A stretch of DNA of 64,000 bases from Anolis sagrei (GCF_037176765.1 NC_090024.1:105655557-105719556); one strand, 5' to 3'; positions 20,757-32,394 are shown, counted from the first letter of the stretch. The notes: generated by a model from the sequence alone, not told the origin. Numbers and translations: made by a program.

Positions 20757-21535
20757 TTTGTTTATTTACTTATTTACAGTATTTATATTTTGCTTTTCTC
20801 ACCCCGAAGGGGACTCAGGGTAGATCACAGAACATACATATGTGGCAAACATGCAATGTCATTTCATACACGCCTAGACAGACACTTATACATAGATAAG
20901 AGGTATATATATCGGCTTTCCCATCTTTTGGTCTCTTAGGAGATGTTGTGCTTGGTTCCGGCCATGGGGACGGGGAGGGCGCTGTAGCTCTATCTCCCTG
21001 CTGAAGAGCTTGTTCCTAACTTCCTCCTTTTTTGGATCAAATGGCAATCATTCCTTATGGTTGTCTCCAGGCTCGTAGCCGGGAGGGGCTGAGTTTGATT
21101 CGGGGGGGGGGGGGGGGCTGAATCTGAGTGAAAGAGGGCCTAGCCTAGCAAACCTTTTGTATCGTTACCCCAATACCCCCATGCATATGGATGTATTGAG
21201 CATGGTGATCAGATTATGTTATGAATAAACGTAACAGTTTAAATAAGGCCTTCTTGCGGACCACCATGAGAATTTCGGGGGGGGGGGGGCGGGCTGAAGC
21301 CCCTCAAGCCCCCCCCCCCCCCGCTACATGCCTGGTTGTCTCAGAATACCTCCCTGCTTTTTTTAAACAGTACCTATTCTTTTACTCACATTTTTGCTTT
21401 CGAAACCTTAGGTAGGCAGAAGTTGGGCTAACAGCCAGGACCTCACCCTGACCCAGCTTTGAACTGACCCAGCTTTGGACTGACAAGTTTGAGTATAGTT
21501 GGTGGTTTAACCTGCTGTGCTAAATACAAGTATTT
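20757..21535 (-). mobile_element. tRNA-headed, L2-tailed SINE split by a MITE
   Basis: The left part (TATTTTGCTTTTCTCACCCC then GGGGACTCAGGG) is the L2-like tail. The right part ends at a tRNA-like head (GTTTAACCTGCTGTGCTAAA). A hAT-like MITE (21068-21334) interrupts it with an 8-bp duplication. Confidence 0.65.
21068..21334. mobile_element. hAT-like MITE with long G and C runs
   Basis: The ends are CAGGCTCGTAGCC and (inverted) CAGGCATGTAGC, flanked by a perfect 8-bp duplication GTTGTCTC (21060-21067, 21335-21342). G runs of 12 or more bases lie inside both ends. It matches 6567-6849 inverted. Confidence 0.9.
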
Positions 21536-22195
21536 CTATACCACTTATGATTTTTTTAATGTACTGTAAACTGCCTTGTATCTTCTGCTGGGAGAAACGT
21601 GGGATAATAAATACAAAAATAAGAAATGATTATATTTAAGTGTTTCAAAGGCAGTGTGCATCAGTAAAATGTAAAACAATGCAATGCAATCCTGAAAGTA
21701 TATATAGAACTTCATAGCATGAAGCTGCTATTCCCGCTGCATTTCTGCTATCAGGGATAGCAGCAACTTACTGACCTGTTCTGAAAGATAGTTCAAGGTT
21801 CTTGCAAAAGATAATGTCTGATCTTTCCCTTTCCCTGAAAGTCCAAGCCAAAAGAGTTGTCAGAGAAGCAGGAAAGAAAGCTGAAATGTAGTCAAGCAGT
21901 CCGTGGTTCAAACAAGGAGACAAATAAAGAAGTCCGTCAGGGTGATCCAAAAGAATAATAATAATATCCGAGCCAAGGTCAATATCACTAGGAGTACAGG
22001 AGCCCAAGACATGAAGCTGAGCATTGCAGATCAGTGGTAAGCAACACAGGGCTGGAATACAGCTGCAAGATTTATATCCCAGCCTCAGTCTTTCGATTGT
22101 TCCTTAATTGCAAGAATTTGTGATAAAGGTGCTGGGATCTTCTGATCACCTTCTTTTGTTGCCGGTGTTACAACAGGTTGGTGTTTCTGTGTGCC
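21536..22195. other. intergenic sequence, possible old LTR material
   Basis: A short L2-like tail (TGTAAACTGCCTTGTATC) lies at about 21560-21625. The rest resembles retroelement-flank sequence, but I cannot assign it. Confidence 0.3.
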
Positions 22196-22796
22196 ATGTA
22201 TCATGTCCCACAATTGATGGTGGTTGGTGGTGGCAGACCTAGCAGTTGGTGATGGAAGGGTTAATGTAAGACTTAGTTCTAAAGGGTTGAGTAATGTGTA
22301 AGTAACAGTTAACAGATAAAAGCAATTAAGGGTGGAGGCATGCGAGGGATAGGTTGCAGCTGGGTGTTACTGGATTTAAGGAGCTAACCTTGGGACTGAT
22401 CTTTGAGAGAAAAGTATTTGTCTTGGTGGTAGATGCTGCTGGTTTTCCCCCAGGTTTCTGGATTTTCGATGTCCTGACCTGTCTCCTGAACCCTGGAACC
22501 TTGAATCTTTGGGCCAGCTTTTGACTATGGTATAGACTTTTGATCCCTGGACTTTGCTCACTGAATTCTTGGCATTTGACCACTGGACTGGACCCTTTGA
22601 CTATGGTGTAGCGTTTGCTATCAGTTTTTGTTTTATATTCTGTGTTTGAGTGTTATCTTTATGCTTTATATTTTGGGCTATTAAAACAGCCAGAAAGTAA
22701 GTGCTGCTTTAATTTTAATTAAACTGTTTGATACAAACTGGGTGTTTGTTTGATTCACCTCTGCCTGAATACTGGCAGAGCCCTGGCATTGTGACA
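22196..22796 (+). mobile_element. possible LTR (fossil, boundaries uncertain)
   Basis: A segment ending GGCATTGTGACA contains a poly(A)-like ATTAAAC region near its end and a long non-coding body. The TG start is uncertain and I see no clear target duplication. If it is an LTR, it is solitary. Confidence 0.35.
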
Positions 22797-22929
22797 CTGT
22801 GCTTTCCTCTTGAGACTGCTTGGAACTACTATTCTCAGGTTCAGCCGCTGGAACTTTAAGCTCCAAGTTGAGTAGCTGCTAGAACTTGGTACTCAGCAAT
22901 TGGTACTTCCATGTGCTCTTCCCCTTCTC

Positions 22930-23169
22930 TTGAGGCGCTCTTGGGGGGAAATAGACCTTAACATATGCGAGTTGTAGTTACTAGGATGTATAGTTCACCT
23001 ACAATCAAAGAGCATTCTGAACTCCACCAATGATGGAATTGAACCAAATATGGCACACAGAACTCCCATGACGAACAGAAAATATATATCAGTGATTGGT
23101 TCGGTTGGGGGGGGGGGGCACCAAAATACTGTTTGCTTACCCTTGAAAATTACCTAGGGCCGCTTCTGC
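22930..23169. mobile_element. hAT-like MITE (CAGAGGCG family), truncated
   Basis: It matches the interior of 16476-16774 inverted, with a G run at 23107-23118 and an end AGGGCCGCTTCTG. The first part of the element is missing. Confidence 0.75.
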
Positions 23170-24370
23170 TGACAGGCGATCTCTTTAAGTAGCCCTTCAC
23201 TAGCGAATGTTGAATATCTCCATCAAACGATAAGCCCAAGTACTCCATAAGATTCTATCATAGAATCTTTTATACTTATCATACTTTTATACTTGTGCAA
23301 TACAGATACACCCCACTTCTGAACTCGAAAGGAATACAGATAATTTGTATTGTTCCAAGGTGCCTGCAGTTGCTCTTTGACAATTCACACAAGGACTTGT
23401 TTCTAACTGGCTGGTATTTCTCAATGGCCTTGCACCCATTCTTTAAGAGGTTGATCACACTGCTACCTCTCTATGGAACACAGACACGAAAGAATCACTC
23501 CTCTTACCCTAAAACTACTCAGGCAAAGTACCATTAGTCTACCATGGAGAGCAAACAATAGGGTCAGAAGAGCATGTGATTAGACATACTGCTACAATAA
23601 CACTATTTAGATTCTCATGGTGCACCAACTGAAACTGAGTCCATACAATTGAGCTTGAAGTAGCATTTGAACCTGCCATAATAGTAGCATTTAGATAATT
23701 TATGTGTAACAAAAAGGGTTAAAGTGGGCCTCTGGAGGATCTAGGCCTCCACAGAATGGTGGTTAATAATCTAACAACTCTGAATGACTTTTTACAGATG
23801 CAATGGAAGTGGAAATTCTTTTAAATTAGACAGCTGCAATGATGCTACCCTTACAAAATGAGTCAAAAACTTCAGCTATCTGATTAAACTTGTGTTTTGA
23901 CATCTGTACTAGCTGTATCTTCCAAATTTAAATAATAATAATAATAATAACAACAACAACAACAACCACGATGATGTAACCATTATGTAGGCTAAATAGA
24001 TGTTGGGGTGTAGTCAGCAAGCATGATTTCTAACATTAAGTCTTCAATGTACATAAAGAGGTTAATAAAACACTCTGTTGTTAAGGAAAATGTGTATATA
24101 TACTGAAGTATCAGCACAGAAAGAAAATCCACTCAGAAGAGAATTACAGAAACCTTTTTTCAAACTGTGATTCTCCTGGGATAATTTTCTCCTCTCTGTT
24201 GTTAATGAGTGTTAGGCGCAGCGAAAACTACTTAAACATCCTGCTAGAAGTATGTACCATGCACCAAATTGCCCTGTGAATTGTCATGACAGCTTTTGAT
24301 AGCTTCGATTCCAAGCAATCACGACATTTCATTGGAGCTTTGGCAGATAAGGCATTAATAAGTCTCAGAG
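23170..24370. other. SLC6A19 upstream region, mostly unique
   Basis: No transposon ends are visible except an (AAT)n(AAC)n microsatellite at 23932-23965. This is the longest repeat-poor stretch near the SLC6A19 start, so it is where distal promoter elements would be expected. Confidence 0.45.
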
Positions 24371-24444
24371 TAACTGCAGTTAATCAAATGAGCTGCTGAC
24401 GCTTCTTTTTCTGTCCCAAGTCAAGTTTAGTGTCAAAGGTTCAC

Positions 24445-24450
24445 TATAAA
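24445..24450 (+). promoter_or_regulatory. candidate TATA box of SLC6A19
   Basis: TATAAA (in TCACTATAAAGAGC) lies 87 bp before the ATG, which would place the transcript start near 24475 and give a 5' UTR of about 55 nt. A nuclear-receptor-like half site (AGGTTCA, 24437-24443) lies directly upstream. GTTAAT half sites for HNF1 lie at 24201 and 24379. All of this is inference from motif and position. Confidence 0.45.
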
Positions 24451-24531
24451 GAGCTGAATCCAGCAGTTGGAGCGCCCATTTTGACCAGCCTCAGAACCAG
24501 CTGAGACGGGGACATCCAGCACGGAAACATC

Positions 24532-24733
24532 ATGGTCAAACTACAGTTTCCAAATCCTGGATTGGAACAGAGAATACCTTCCCACAGAGACTTGGAAACT
24601 ATTGAGGCTGCAGAGGCAGAAACGAGACCCAAATGGGACAACAAGGCACAATACATGCTCACCTGTATTGGCTTTTGCGTAGGGTTGGGCAATGTATGGC
24701 GATTCCCTTATCTCTGCCAGAGTCATGGAGGAG
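24532..24733 (+). CDS. SLC6A19: SLC6A19 exon 1 (residues 1-67)
   Basis: ATG at 24532 begins [13 protein letters not shown], matching the family start. The exon ends in CQSHGG at donor gtacgt. It contains the cytosolic N-terminus and TM1 with the unwound [10 protein letters not shown] segment that binds sodium and substrate. Translation past the donor soon meets a stop. Confidence 0.95.
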
Positions 24734-25062
24734 GTACGTCTCTGATCCTTCAAATGATCAAAAGGACATTTAGTGGAGAAAAACTGATTATAGCACATAT
24801 TTTTGTCTACTGTGGTTTTCAGCAACACAATAACAAAGTTTAGACTTGTCATAGAGACAGAGAAATACATAGGATTGTGCTGTATATTTGTATTTTTAAA
24901 CCAAGGCACCACAGAGTTAATTGGGATTTATGAGTAGAATATGCATGGGGATACAGTGGGTTTAAAAAAATGGTATATATGGATATTACAAGTAGACTTG
25001 TTTGTATTATTTGGTCACTTCCCTTGCAAGCAGAAAGAGTTAAACCTTCTGTGCCGTTCAGA

Positions 25063-25919
25063 CAGGGGCGACTCAACCCATTACGCAAAGTAAGCATTTG
25101 CAGTATAGTTGATTTTTCCCAGGGACGCTCTTGAGGTGCTCTTGGAAGAAAATAGATCTTGACATATGCGAGTTGTAGTTACTGGGATTTATAGTTCACC
25201 TACAATCAAAGAGTATTCTGAACTCCACCAATGATGGAATTGAACCAAATATGGCACACAGAACTCCCACGACTAACAGAAAATATATTACTTACTTACT
25301 TAGGCGATCCCTCGCTTTCCGAGGATGATTGTCTTCCAATAATCTTGTGGGTCCGTATGTGGCTGTAGAGCCCTATTCTTGCTCTGCATCTTCTTCCGCA
25401 GTGAGGGCACTGGTTTCCAGGTGGCAGGCGGTCTCGGTCGGGGTTGGCTTGACGCGCCTTCCTCTTGGCACGTTTCTCTTTTACGCCCTCCTCTCGTGCC
25501 TCCTCAAATTCTACAGCACTGCTGGTCACAGCTGACCTCCAGCTGGAGCGGTCAAGGGCCAGGGCTTCCCAGTTCTCAGTGTCAATGCCAGAGTTTTTAA
25601 GGTTGGCTTTGAGCCCATCTTTAAATCTCTTTTCCTGCCCACCAACATTCTGTTTCCCGTTCTTGAGTTCGGAGTAGAGCAACTGCTTCGGGAGACAGTG
25701 GTCGGGCATCTGGACAACGTGGCCGGTCCAGCGGAGTTGATGGCGGAGGACCATTGCTTCAATGCTGGTGGTCTTTGCTTCTTCCAGCACGCTGACGTTT
25801 GTCTGCTTGTCTTCCCAAGCGATTTGCAGGAAAATATATATCAGTGATTAGCTGGGGGGGGGGGGGGGGTGCCAAAATACTGTTTGCTTACCGTTGAAAA
25901 TTACCTAGGATCGCCTCTG
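25063..25919. mobile_element. hAT-like MITE (CAGAGGCG family) split by a LINE
   Basis: The ends CAGGGGCGACTCAACC and (inverted) CAGAGGCGATCC are flanked by a perfect 8-bp duplication CGTTCAGA (25055-25062, 25920-25927). A 5'-truncated LINE (25289-25830) sits inside. A G run lies at 25854-25869. Confidence 0.9.
25289..25830 (-). mobile_element. LINE 3' part with C2H2-like motif (jockey/RTE-like, family unsure)
   Basis: The minus-strand frame 25790-25296 reads LRHQLRWTGHVVQMPDHCLP, then RFKDGLKANLKNSGIDTENW, and ends with CPHCGRRCRARIGLYSHIRTH, a C2H2-type motif at the protein's C-terminus. It has a (AAGT)n tail. AAAATATAT is duplicated at both ends (25280-25288, 25831-25839). Related copies lie at 44681-45655 and 60870-61455. 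The frame is open, so the insertion is fairly young. Confidence 0.8.
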
Positions 25920-25940
25920 CGTTCAGAGGTCCTTCTAATC

Positions 25941-26075
25941 CAGTGGTTCTCAACCTGTGGATCCCCAGATGTTTTGGCCTTCAACTCCCGGAAATCCTAA
26001 CATCTGGTAAACTGGCTGGGATTTTCGGGGAATTGTAGGCCAAACATCTGGGGACCCACAGGTTGAGAACCACTG
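25941..26075. mobile_element. short palindromic hAT-like MITE
   Basis: The ends CAGTGGTTCTCAACCTGTGG and their inverted copy bound 135 bp. The 8-bp flanks are TTCTAATC and TTCTAATA. The arms can pair over most of their length (CCCCAGATGTTTTGGCC / GGCCAAACATCTGGGG). Confidence 0.88.
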
Positions 26076-26502
26076 TTCTAATATTATGTATTCAAGCTCC
26101 AAAGCATACATCATTGCACCTGTTTTACACAATAGTATACATTGATGGAGAGCTCGTAGCTTGAGTGTTTGAATACGACTCTAGAGATTGGGTTTTAAAT
26201 CCTTGCACAGCCATGGAAAAGTACTGGGTGATATTGGGCAAGTTATACTTTCTCAGCCTCAGAGGAAGGCAGAAACAAACCCTCTGAACAAATATTGCCA
26301 AGAAAACCCAGCAATAGGGTTGCCATAAATTGGAAACAATTTGATGGCAGATAACAACAAGTTGGGGACAATATTTCAAGATAAGAGCATATAACATGAT
26401 TGTGCTGTTCTTGTAATAACATTTTCTGGCCTGTAAATCAGACACATGACCTTGCTTTTCTTTTCTTTTTTAAAAAGAATTTTTATTAAATTTTATATAG
26501 AA
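26076..26502. other. intron 1 sequence, nothing recognised
   Basis: Contains no recognisable repeat ends. Confidence 0.35.
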
Positions 26503-27688
26503 CTAGCTGTCCCCTGCCACGCGTTGCTGTGGCCCAGTCTGGTGATCTGGAAAATAAAGTAATGAGAAAGTGTTGGTTTCTAATATATGTAATTCCTTTA
26601 TGCTTGTGGGTAAATAGTATTTCTTGCTGTTTCTTTGTCAGTGTTGATGTGGAGAGTGTCTGGTTTGCCTACTCTGGAATATGCAACATATCATAGTCCT
26701 TCTTTAAGGGTCTCTTTCAAATCTATGATACTATATCTGTGTGTGTGAGAGAAAGAGTCATATCTATCTATCTATATTTATGACTGGATGGCTCTCTGTC
26801 AGGAGGGCTCTGATTACATTTTCCTGCCCTGGTGAAGAGAGTTGGACTGGATGGCCTTAAGTATTTTCTGTTGGTCATGGGGGTTCTGTGTGGGAAGTTT
26901 GCCCCATTTCTGTTGTTTGTGGGTTTCAGAATGCTCTTTAATTGTAGCGAACTATAAATCCCAGTAACTACAAATCCCAAATGTCAAGGTCTATTTCCTC
27001 CAAACTCCATCTGTGTTCATATTTGGGCATATGGAATTTTTGTGTCAAGTTTGGTCCACATCCATCATTGTTTGAGTCCACAGTGCTCTCTGGATGTAGG
27101 TGAACTACAACTCCCAAACTCAAGGTCAATGCCCACCAAACCCTTCCAGTGTGTTCTGTTGGTCATGGAAGTCCTGTATGCCATGTTTGGTTCAATTCCA
27201 TCATTGGTGGAGTTCAGAATGCTCTTTGATTGTACGTGAACTATAAATCCCAGCAACTACAACTCCCAAATGTCAAGGTTATTTCCCTTAAACTCCATCT
27301 GTGTTCATATTTGGGCATATGGAATATTCGTGCCAAGTTTGGTCCAGATCCATCATTGTTTGAGTCCACAGTGTTCTCTGGATGGAGGTGAACTACAATT
27401 CCAAAACTGAAGGTCAATGCCCATCAAACACTTTCAGTATTTTCTGTTGTTCATGGGAGTTCTGTGTACCAAGTTTGGTTCAATTCCATTGTTGGTGGAG
27501 TTCAGAATGCTCTCTGATTGTAGGTGAACTATAAATCTCAGCAACTACAACTCCCAAATGAAAAAAAATCATAATTTTTTGAGTGATGGTCACTCCTTGT
27601 GTTGTGAGATGTTTTGTTGCCAAATTTGGTGTGATTTTGTTCACTGGTTCTTTTGTTTTTAAGGTACTCATTATGACCAGAGCATTTT

Positions 27689-27738
<50 letters not shown>
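26503..27738 (-). mobile_element. Helitron-like element with tandem module units
   Basis: On the minus strand the 3' end is GCCACAGCAACGCGTGGC, spacer, CTAG, then T. Inside lie the CR1-like tail (26785-26858) and three to four alternating units of the GTAGGTGAACTA module between 26940 and 27560. The 5' end is degraded and merges into a (GATA)n run (27690-27737). Confidence 0.75.
27690..27737. repeat. (GATA)n microsatellite
   Basis: About 12 perfect GATA units. Confidence 0.95.
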
Positions 27739-27929
27739 CAGCGAAAGAGTGAGAACAATAAAGTATAGAAAAGTAAAGAAAAAAAGAGAGATGGAAAGGC
27801 CAATAAAGTAAGAAGTAAAAAAGATATCCTAAATAAAACCCTAAAAAAATAATAAACTACAAGAATATATCCACACCAAAAAAAATTGAAAAAAGAAAAA
27901 AAAGTGACTTCCATTCCATCTTCTTGGAT

Positions 27930-28858
27930 AAAATGGGCCCGGTCCTGTTCAACATCTTTATTAATGACTTAGATGAAGGGCTAGAAGGCAGGATCATCAA
28001 GTTTGCAGACGACACCAAATTGGGAGGGAGAGCCAATACTCCAGAGGACAGGAGCAGAATTCAAAACGATCTTGACAGATTAGAGAGATGGGCCAAAATT
28101 AACAAAATGAAGTTCAACAGTGACAAATGCAAGATACTCCACTTTGGCAGATACAGAATGGGGGATGCCTGGCTCGACAGCAGTACATGTGAAAAAGATC
28201 TTGGAGTCCTTGTGGACAACAAGTTAAACATGAGCCAACAATGTGATGTGGCGGCAAAAAAAGCAATTGGGATTTTGGCCTGCATCAATAGGAGCATAGT
28301 GTCTAGGTCCAGGGAAGTAATGCTACCCCTCTATTCTGTTTTGGTTAGACCACATCTGGAATATTGTGTCCAATTCTGGGCACCACAATTCAAGAGAGAT
28401 ATTGACAAGCTGGAATGTGTCCAGAGGAGAGCAACTAAAATGATAAAAGGTCTGGAGAACAAGCCCTATGAGGAGCGGCTAAAGGAGCTGGGCATGTTTA
28501 GCTTGAAGAAGAGAAGGCTGAGAGGGGATATGATAGCCATGTATAAATATGTGAGAGGAAGCCACAGGGAGGAGGGAGCAAGCTTGTTTTCTGCTTCCCT
28601 GGAGACTAGGACGCGGAACAATGGCTTCAAACTACAAGAGATTCCATCTGAACATGAGGAAGAACTTCCTGACTGTGAGAGCCGTTCAGCTCCCTGGAGT
28701 GTGGTGGAGGCTCCTTCTTTGGAAGCTTTTAAACAGAGGCTGGATGGCCATCTGTCAGGGGTGATTTGAATGCAATATTCCTGCTTCTTGGCAGAATGGG
28801 GTTGGACTGGATGGCCCATGAGGTCTCTTCCAACTCTTTGATTCTATGATTCTATGAA
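27930..28858 (+). mobile_element. CR1 LINE, 5'-truncated
   Basis: An open frame (27924-28769) starts at GPVLFNIFINDLDEG and includes the reverse-transcriptase box IIKFADDTKLGG, then HLEYCVQFWAPQ and MIKGLENKPYEERLKELGM. Compared with other CR1 copies it slips frame after KLQE and recovers near VVEAPSLEAFKQRLDGHLSG, which implies compensating indels. The 3' end is the typical GGACTGGATGGCC then ATTCTATGATTCTATGA. The low decay suggests a recent copy. Confidence 0.93.
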
Positions 28859-29714
28859 AATATTCTTATTATTCAAAAATATAAAAAATATATTAAAGAT
28901 AATAAAATTGTCTCTCTTGTTTTTTATATTCGAAAATTGTCCAGATAGTCATGAAGATTGTCCCAATTCGTTCTTTTTTTTTAATCATGCCTGTACTTTT
29001 CTTCAAAAACTGAACTGTATCAGAAATCCAGGATGATTATTTCTTTCCTGGATTTCTCCGTCCTCTTGTGAATTGTTTGCCCTGTGAAATGGCCATCTGA
29101 TGGGAATTGGCAGCGAGCACAGTCAGAGCCAACAGTGGATAGGAGACATTCCCTTTCCCCTCCCTTTTCTGCAATTGCCTTCTGTCTTCTTTTTCCTCCC
29201 TGTCTGTTTGTAGATGGATCATATGGATCATATCATTCTGTAACACATACAGGACCACCCCCACTTCCAGAACAAATAAAAAAGATAAAAGACACTAATG
29301 GCTGGGTGGTGAGAGGTTGTTAGCTATCATTTGTTTAATTGTCGTGGTGGCTTCGACAAATTTTAAAAGAGAGCGGTTTGCACAGATGACAGTCTGAGCA
29401 AGCTCCTTGAAAAGATATGCTGCTTGGTTAACATTCGCATTCTGCTAAATCTCTCCATTAATATACTTACTGAATCTCTACCTTGCCAAACTGCTGATCC
29501 ACTCTTCATAATGATCCGCTTGACGTCATACAGGCAGACCAGCAATTAGGGAGAGACACAAGCTGCCACAGATCATTTTCCTTCTGCATTTTGAAAAGAC
29601 TTTTTCAAAAAGGGATTTCCACTTCCACTAACCTCTCACTGTTTGAAATGTATTTCAGAGGTCTTGGAAGACTTTTTGCTTTCAAAAAGCACTAGCATAA
29701 AATAGTAGTAGTTT
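28859..29714. other. intron 1 sequence, nothing recognised
   Basis: AT-rich, with a few short frames, no repeat termini and no conserved protein segment that I can recognise. Confidence 0.35.
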
Positions 29715-29900
29715 GCTGTCACACGCTGGGCCTGTGAAAGAGTCTGTAGACAGGACGTGTTTTCTGAATGCCCAACGGGACGCCGGGGGTGCCTCGGCTG
29801 AGAGGCCTTTCGGATTTCCCCACACAAAGTTCTTTTAAAGACTTAGAAAGTTTAACAAAGTTTTTATTGTTGCTTAAATCTTCAATAAATCAAACAAATA
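29715..29900 (-). mobile_element. LTR fragment (fossil)
   Basis: This is the end portion of the LTR family seen at 17321-18093 and 62731-63580, read on the minus strand: CGCTGGGCCTGTG, GACAGGACGTG and the TTATTG poly(A)-like region. Only the 3' end of one LTR remains. Confidence 0.7.
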
Positions 29901-29911
29901 CTTCAAGGATC

Positions 29912-30580
29912 TTGTGGATTTTTTCGGGCTATAGGGCCATGTTCTAGAGGCATTTCTCCTGACGTTTCACCTGCATCTATGGCAAGCATCCTCAGAGGTA
30001 GTGAGGTCTGTTGGAATTAGGACAATGTGTTTATATATCTGTGGAATGGCTGGGGTGGGGCAAAGAGCTCTTCTCTGCTGGAGCTAGGTGTGAATGTTTC
30101 AACTGACCACCTTCATTAGCATTTGAAGGCCTGCCTGAGCCTGGGAAAATCTTTTGTTGAGAGGTGTTAAGATGTGCCTGGTTGTTTCCTCTCTGCTGTT
30201 TTGCTGTTGTAATTTTAGAGTTTTTTAATACTGGTAGCCAGATTTTGTTCACTTTCATGGTCTCTTCCTTTCTGTTGAAATTGTTCACATGCTTGTGGAT
30301 TTCAATGGCTTCTCTGTGTAGTCTGACATGGTGGTTGTTGGTGTGGTCCAGCACTTCTGTGTTCTCAAATAATATGCTGTGTCCAGGCTGGTTCATCAGG
30401 TGCTCTGCTATGGCTGACTTCTCTGGTTGAAGAAGTCTGCAGTGCCTTTCATGTTCCTTGATTCGTGTTTGGGCAATGCTGCGTTTGATGGTCCCTATGT
30501 AGACTTGTCCACAGCTGCATGGTATATGGTAGACTCCTGCAGAGGTGAAAGGATCCATGCAGCTGTGGACAAGTCTACAT
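29912..30580 (-). mobile_element. Penelope-like element, 3' portion with GIY-YIG domain
   Basis: The minus frame 30558-30031 reads GVYHIPCSCGQVYIGTIKRS, then RIKEHERHCRLL and ILFENTEVLDHTNNHHVRLH. This is the GIY-YIG endonuclease domain at the C-terminus of Penelope-like retroelements. Downstream on the same strand lie the 3' segment and a hammerhead core (29961-29995). The element is truncated before the reverse transcriptase. A 24-nt inverted repeat marks its 5' edge (30497-30520 / 30557-30580). Confidence 0.88.
29961..29995 (-). ncRNA. minimal hammerhead ribozyme core (Penelope-derived)
   Basis: On the minus strand: CTGAGGA, stem II GCTTGC/GCAGGT, 7-nt loop, then GAAACGTC. One stem II pair is a G-U wobble. 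The ACGT next to the triplet is self-complementary, which suits pairing between two copies. Confidence 0.7.
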
Positions 30581-30850
30581 ATGCGTTTTCTTGAAAACTT
30601 TGCCTACCTTTTTCCTTTAAATGCCTAACCTGCATTTTTTTGTAAAATGAAGTTACCACAACACTATAAAGTTGGAGAGTGAAGACAAAATTCATTGGAG
30701 CAACAGAATTCTTAATTGAGATAATGTCATGCCTTCGTTTTGATACCCTATAGTTAACCCATGACCTAAGCATCCAGTCTGCAAGCATAAATGGATAGTT
30801 CTGATTCCTCTTAGAAATACTTTCCTCATAAGTGAATGAACCTAGTAAGT

Positions 30851-31113
30851 TTTTTTTTTTGTTGTGTCAGGAGCGACTTCAGAAACTGCAAGTCACTTCT
30901 GGTGTGAGAGAATTGGCCGTCTGCAAAGATGTTGCCCTGCATGATTTTGATTTTTTTATCATCCTTGTGGAAGGCTTCTCTCATGTCCCCGCTTGAGAAG
31001 CTGGAGCTAATAGAGGGAGCTCATCCACCTCTCCCCGGATTCAAACCTGCGACCTGTCGGTCTTCAGTCCTGCCGGCACAGGGGTTTAATCCACTGCGCC
31101 TCTGGGGGCTTCC
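30851..31113 (-). mobile_element. tRNA-derived SINE (family A)
   Basis: Minus-strand head with B-box (GGATTCAAACCTGCGACC on the plus strand) and a T-run tail at the left. A perfect 12-bp duplication AACCTAGTAAGT flanks it (30839-30850, 31114-31125). Confidence 0.92.
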
Positions 31114-31125
31114 AACCTAGTAAGT

Positions 31126-31915
31126 GAAGAAATTCAACATTTTTTCAATGTACACCTTTTAGTCTTAAAACACTACTGGTTCTCGTTACGGGGCAAACGT
31201 GGTGGCCTAAACTTTCATTTTTAAAGTTTTCTTTAAAAGTCCCAACTAACTAGCCTTCTCAGATTATTACAGTGTTTTGGCTATCAATTTCTCAGATTTC
31301 AGGTTTTAGAGCGATGTATAGTTAGAATGAAAATTTGAAGTAATACCATTGATATCCCCCAATTTAAAGGAGAGATGTGGTGATGTCCTGCTGGTAGCTG
31401 CCTAGCTGTATGTTGACTTTAGATCTTTAGAAACAGGCCCAACAACTTCAGTAAACTGCCAGAAACTACATCTGATACTGAACATATTCAAGATTTTTTT
31501 TTACAAAATGTAGATTGCTTTACTTTGAAAGAAAGTAGAAATTCCAAGGAAAAATGCCTTTTTCCTATTGTGATGATCCTCAAGAACAGCCTTCTCCTCA
31601 AGCTAATATTTGCTTTGTGTGGGAAATCTTCAGTGACAGCAGTCATGTTTGTAAATGCACTTTCACACTAATTTTTAACAGTGGTTTAGGTATTCAGAAG
31701 AGCCAGATCTTGGTTAAATATTGAGCCCTTCCAGATTGGTCTAAAGTGTGGCGTAATGTAAAATAAACCACGTATTGTTCACGTTTGATCAGCCCGTACA
31801 CTGCCTTGCCAGAGGAAAAAAAAAACATGCCACACAGATGAACAATAAAGAACAAGTAGTTTACACTTCTTAATTCAGAACAGCATATGTACAATGTGAT
31901 CAGTTGCATCAATTC
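31126..31915. other. intron 1 sequence, nothing recognised
   Basis: No repeat ends are visible. Only short frames are present. Confidence 0.35.
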
Positions 31916-31917
31916 AC

Positions 31918-31958
<41 letters not shown>

Positions 31959-32150
31959 CTTTATTTATACCCCACCACCATCTCCCCCATATAAAACGGG
32001 GACTCGGAGCGGCTTACATGAGGCCAAGCCCGGCGACAATACATTACAGCAAAAATAAAAACAAATCAACAAAATAACATCACAATGAAATAAATAAGAC
32101 ATTCAAGTAAATAAACAGTGCAAAAATAATGTCCTTTTATGAGTGGTCGT
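31916..32150 (-). mobile_element. L2-type LINE 3' end
   Basis: (AAT)n at 31918-31953 is followed by CTTTATTTATACCCCACCAC, then GGGGACTCGGAGCGGCTTAC, the L2 tail read on the minus strand. Confidence 0.8.
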
Positions 32151-32394
32151 ATAAAATGGTCTTTCTCTGTCCACGTGGATTAACTCCTTTAGCATCTCAT
32201 GAAGCAAGAGCACATTCCATACTCTGTCTCTCTGCTTCTCTTTTCAAATTGTCCATCTCTGCACCTTCATAGCTCAAGCCTGAACAAAAATGTAACAGTA
32301 TCCAAAAGTCCCATCTCTCCGGGCATTGCCCAACCAACCATCTTCATGCTTCTTATTTTACAGTTGACACACATAATAGATAATAATAAAATAT

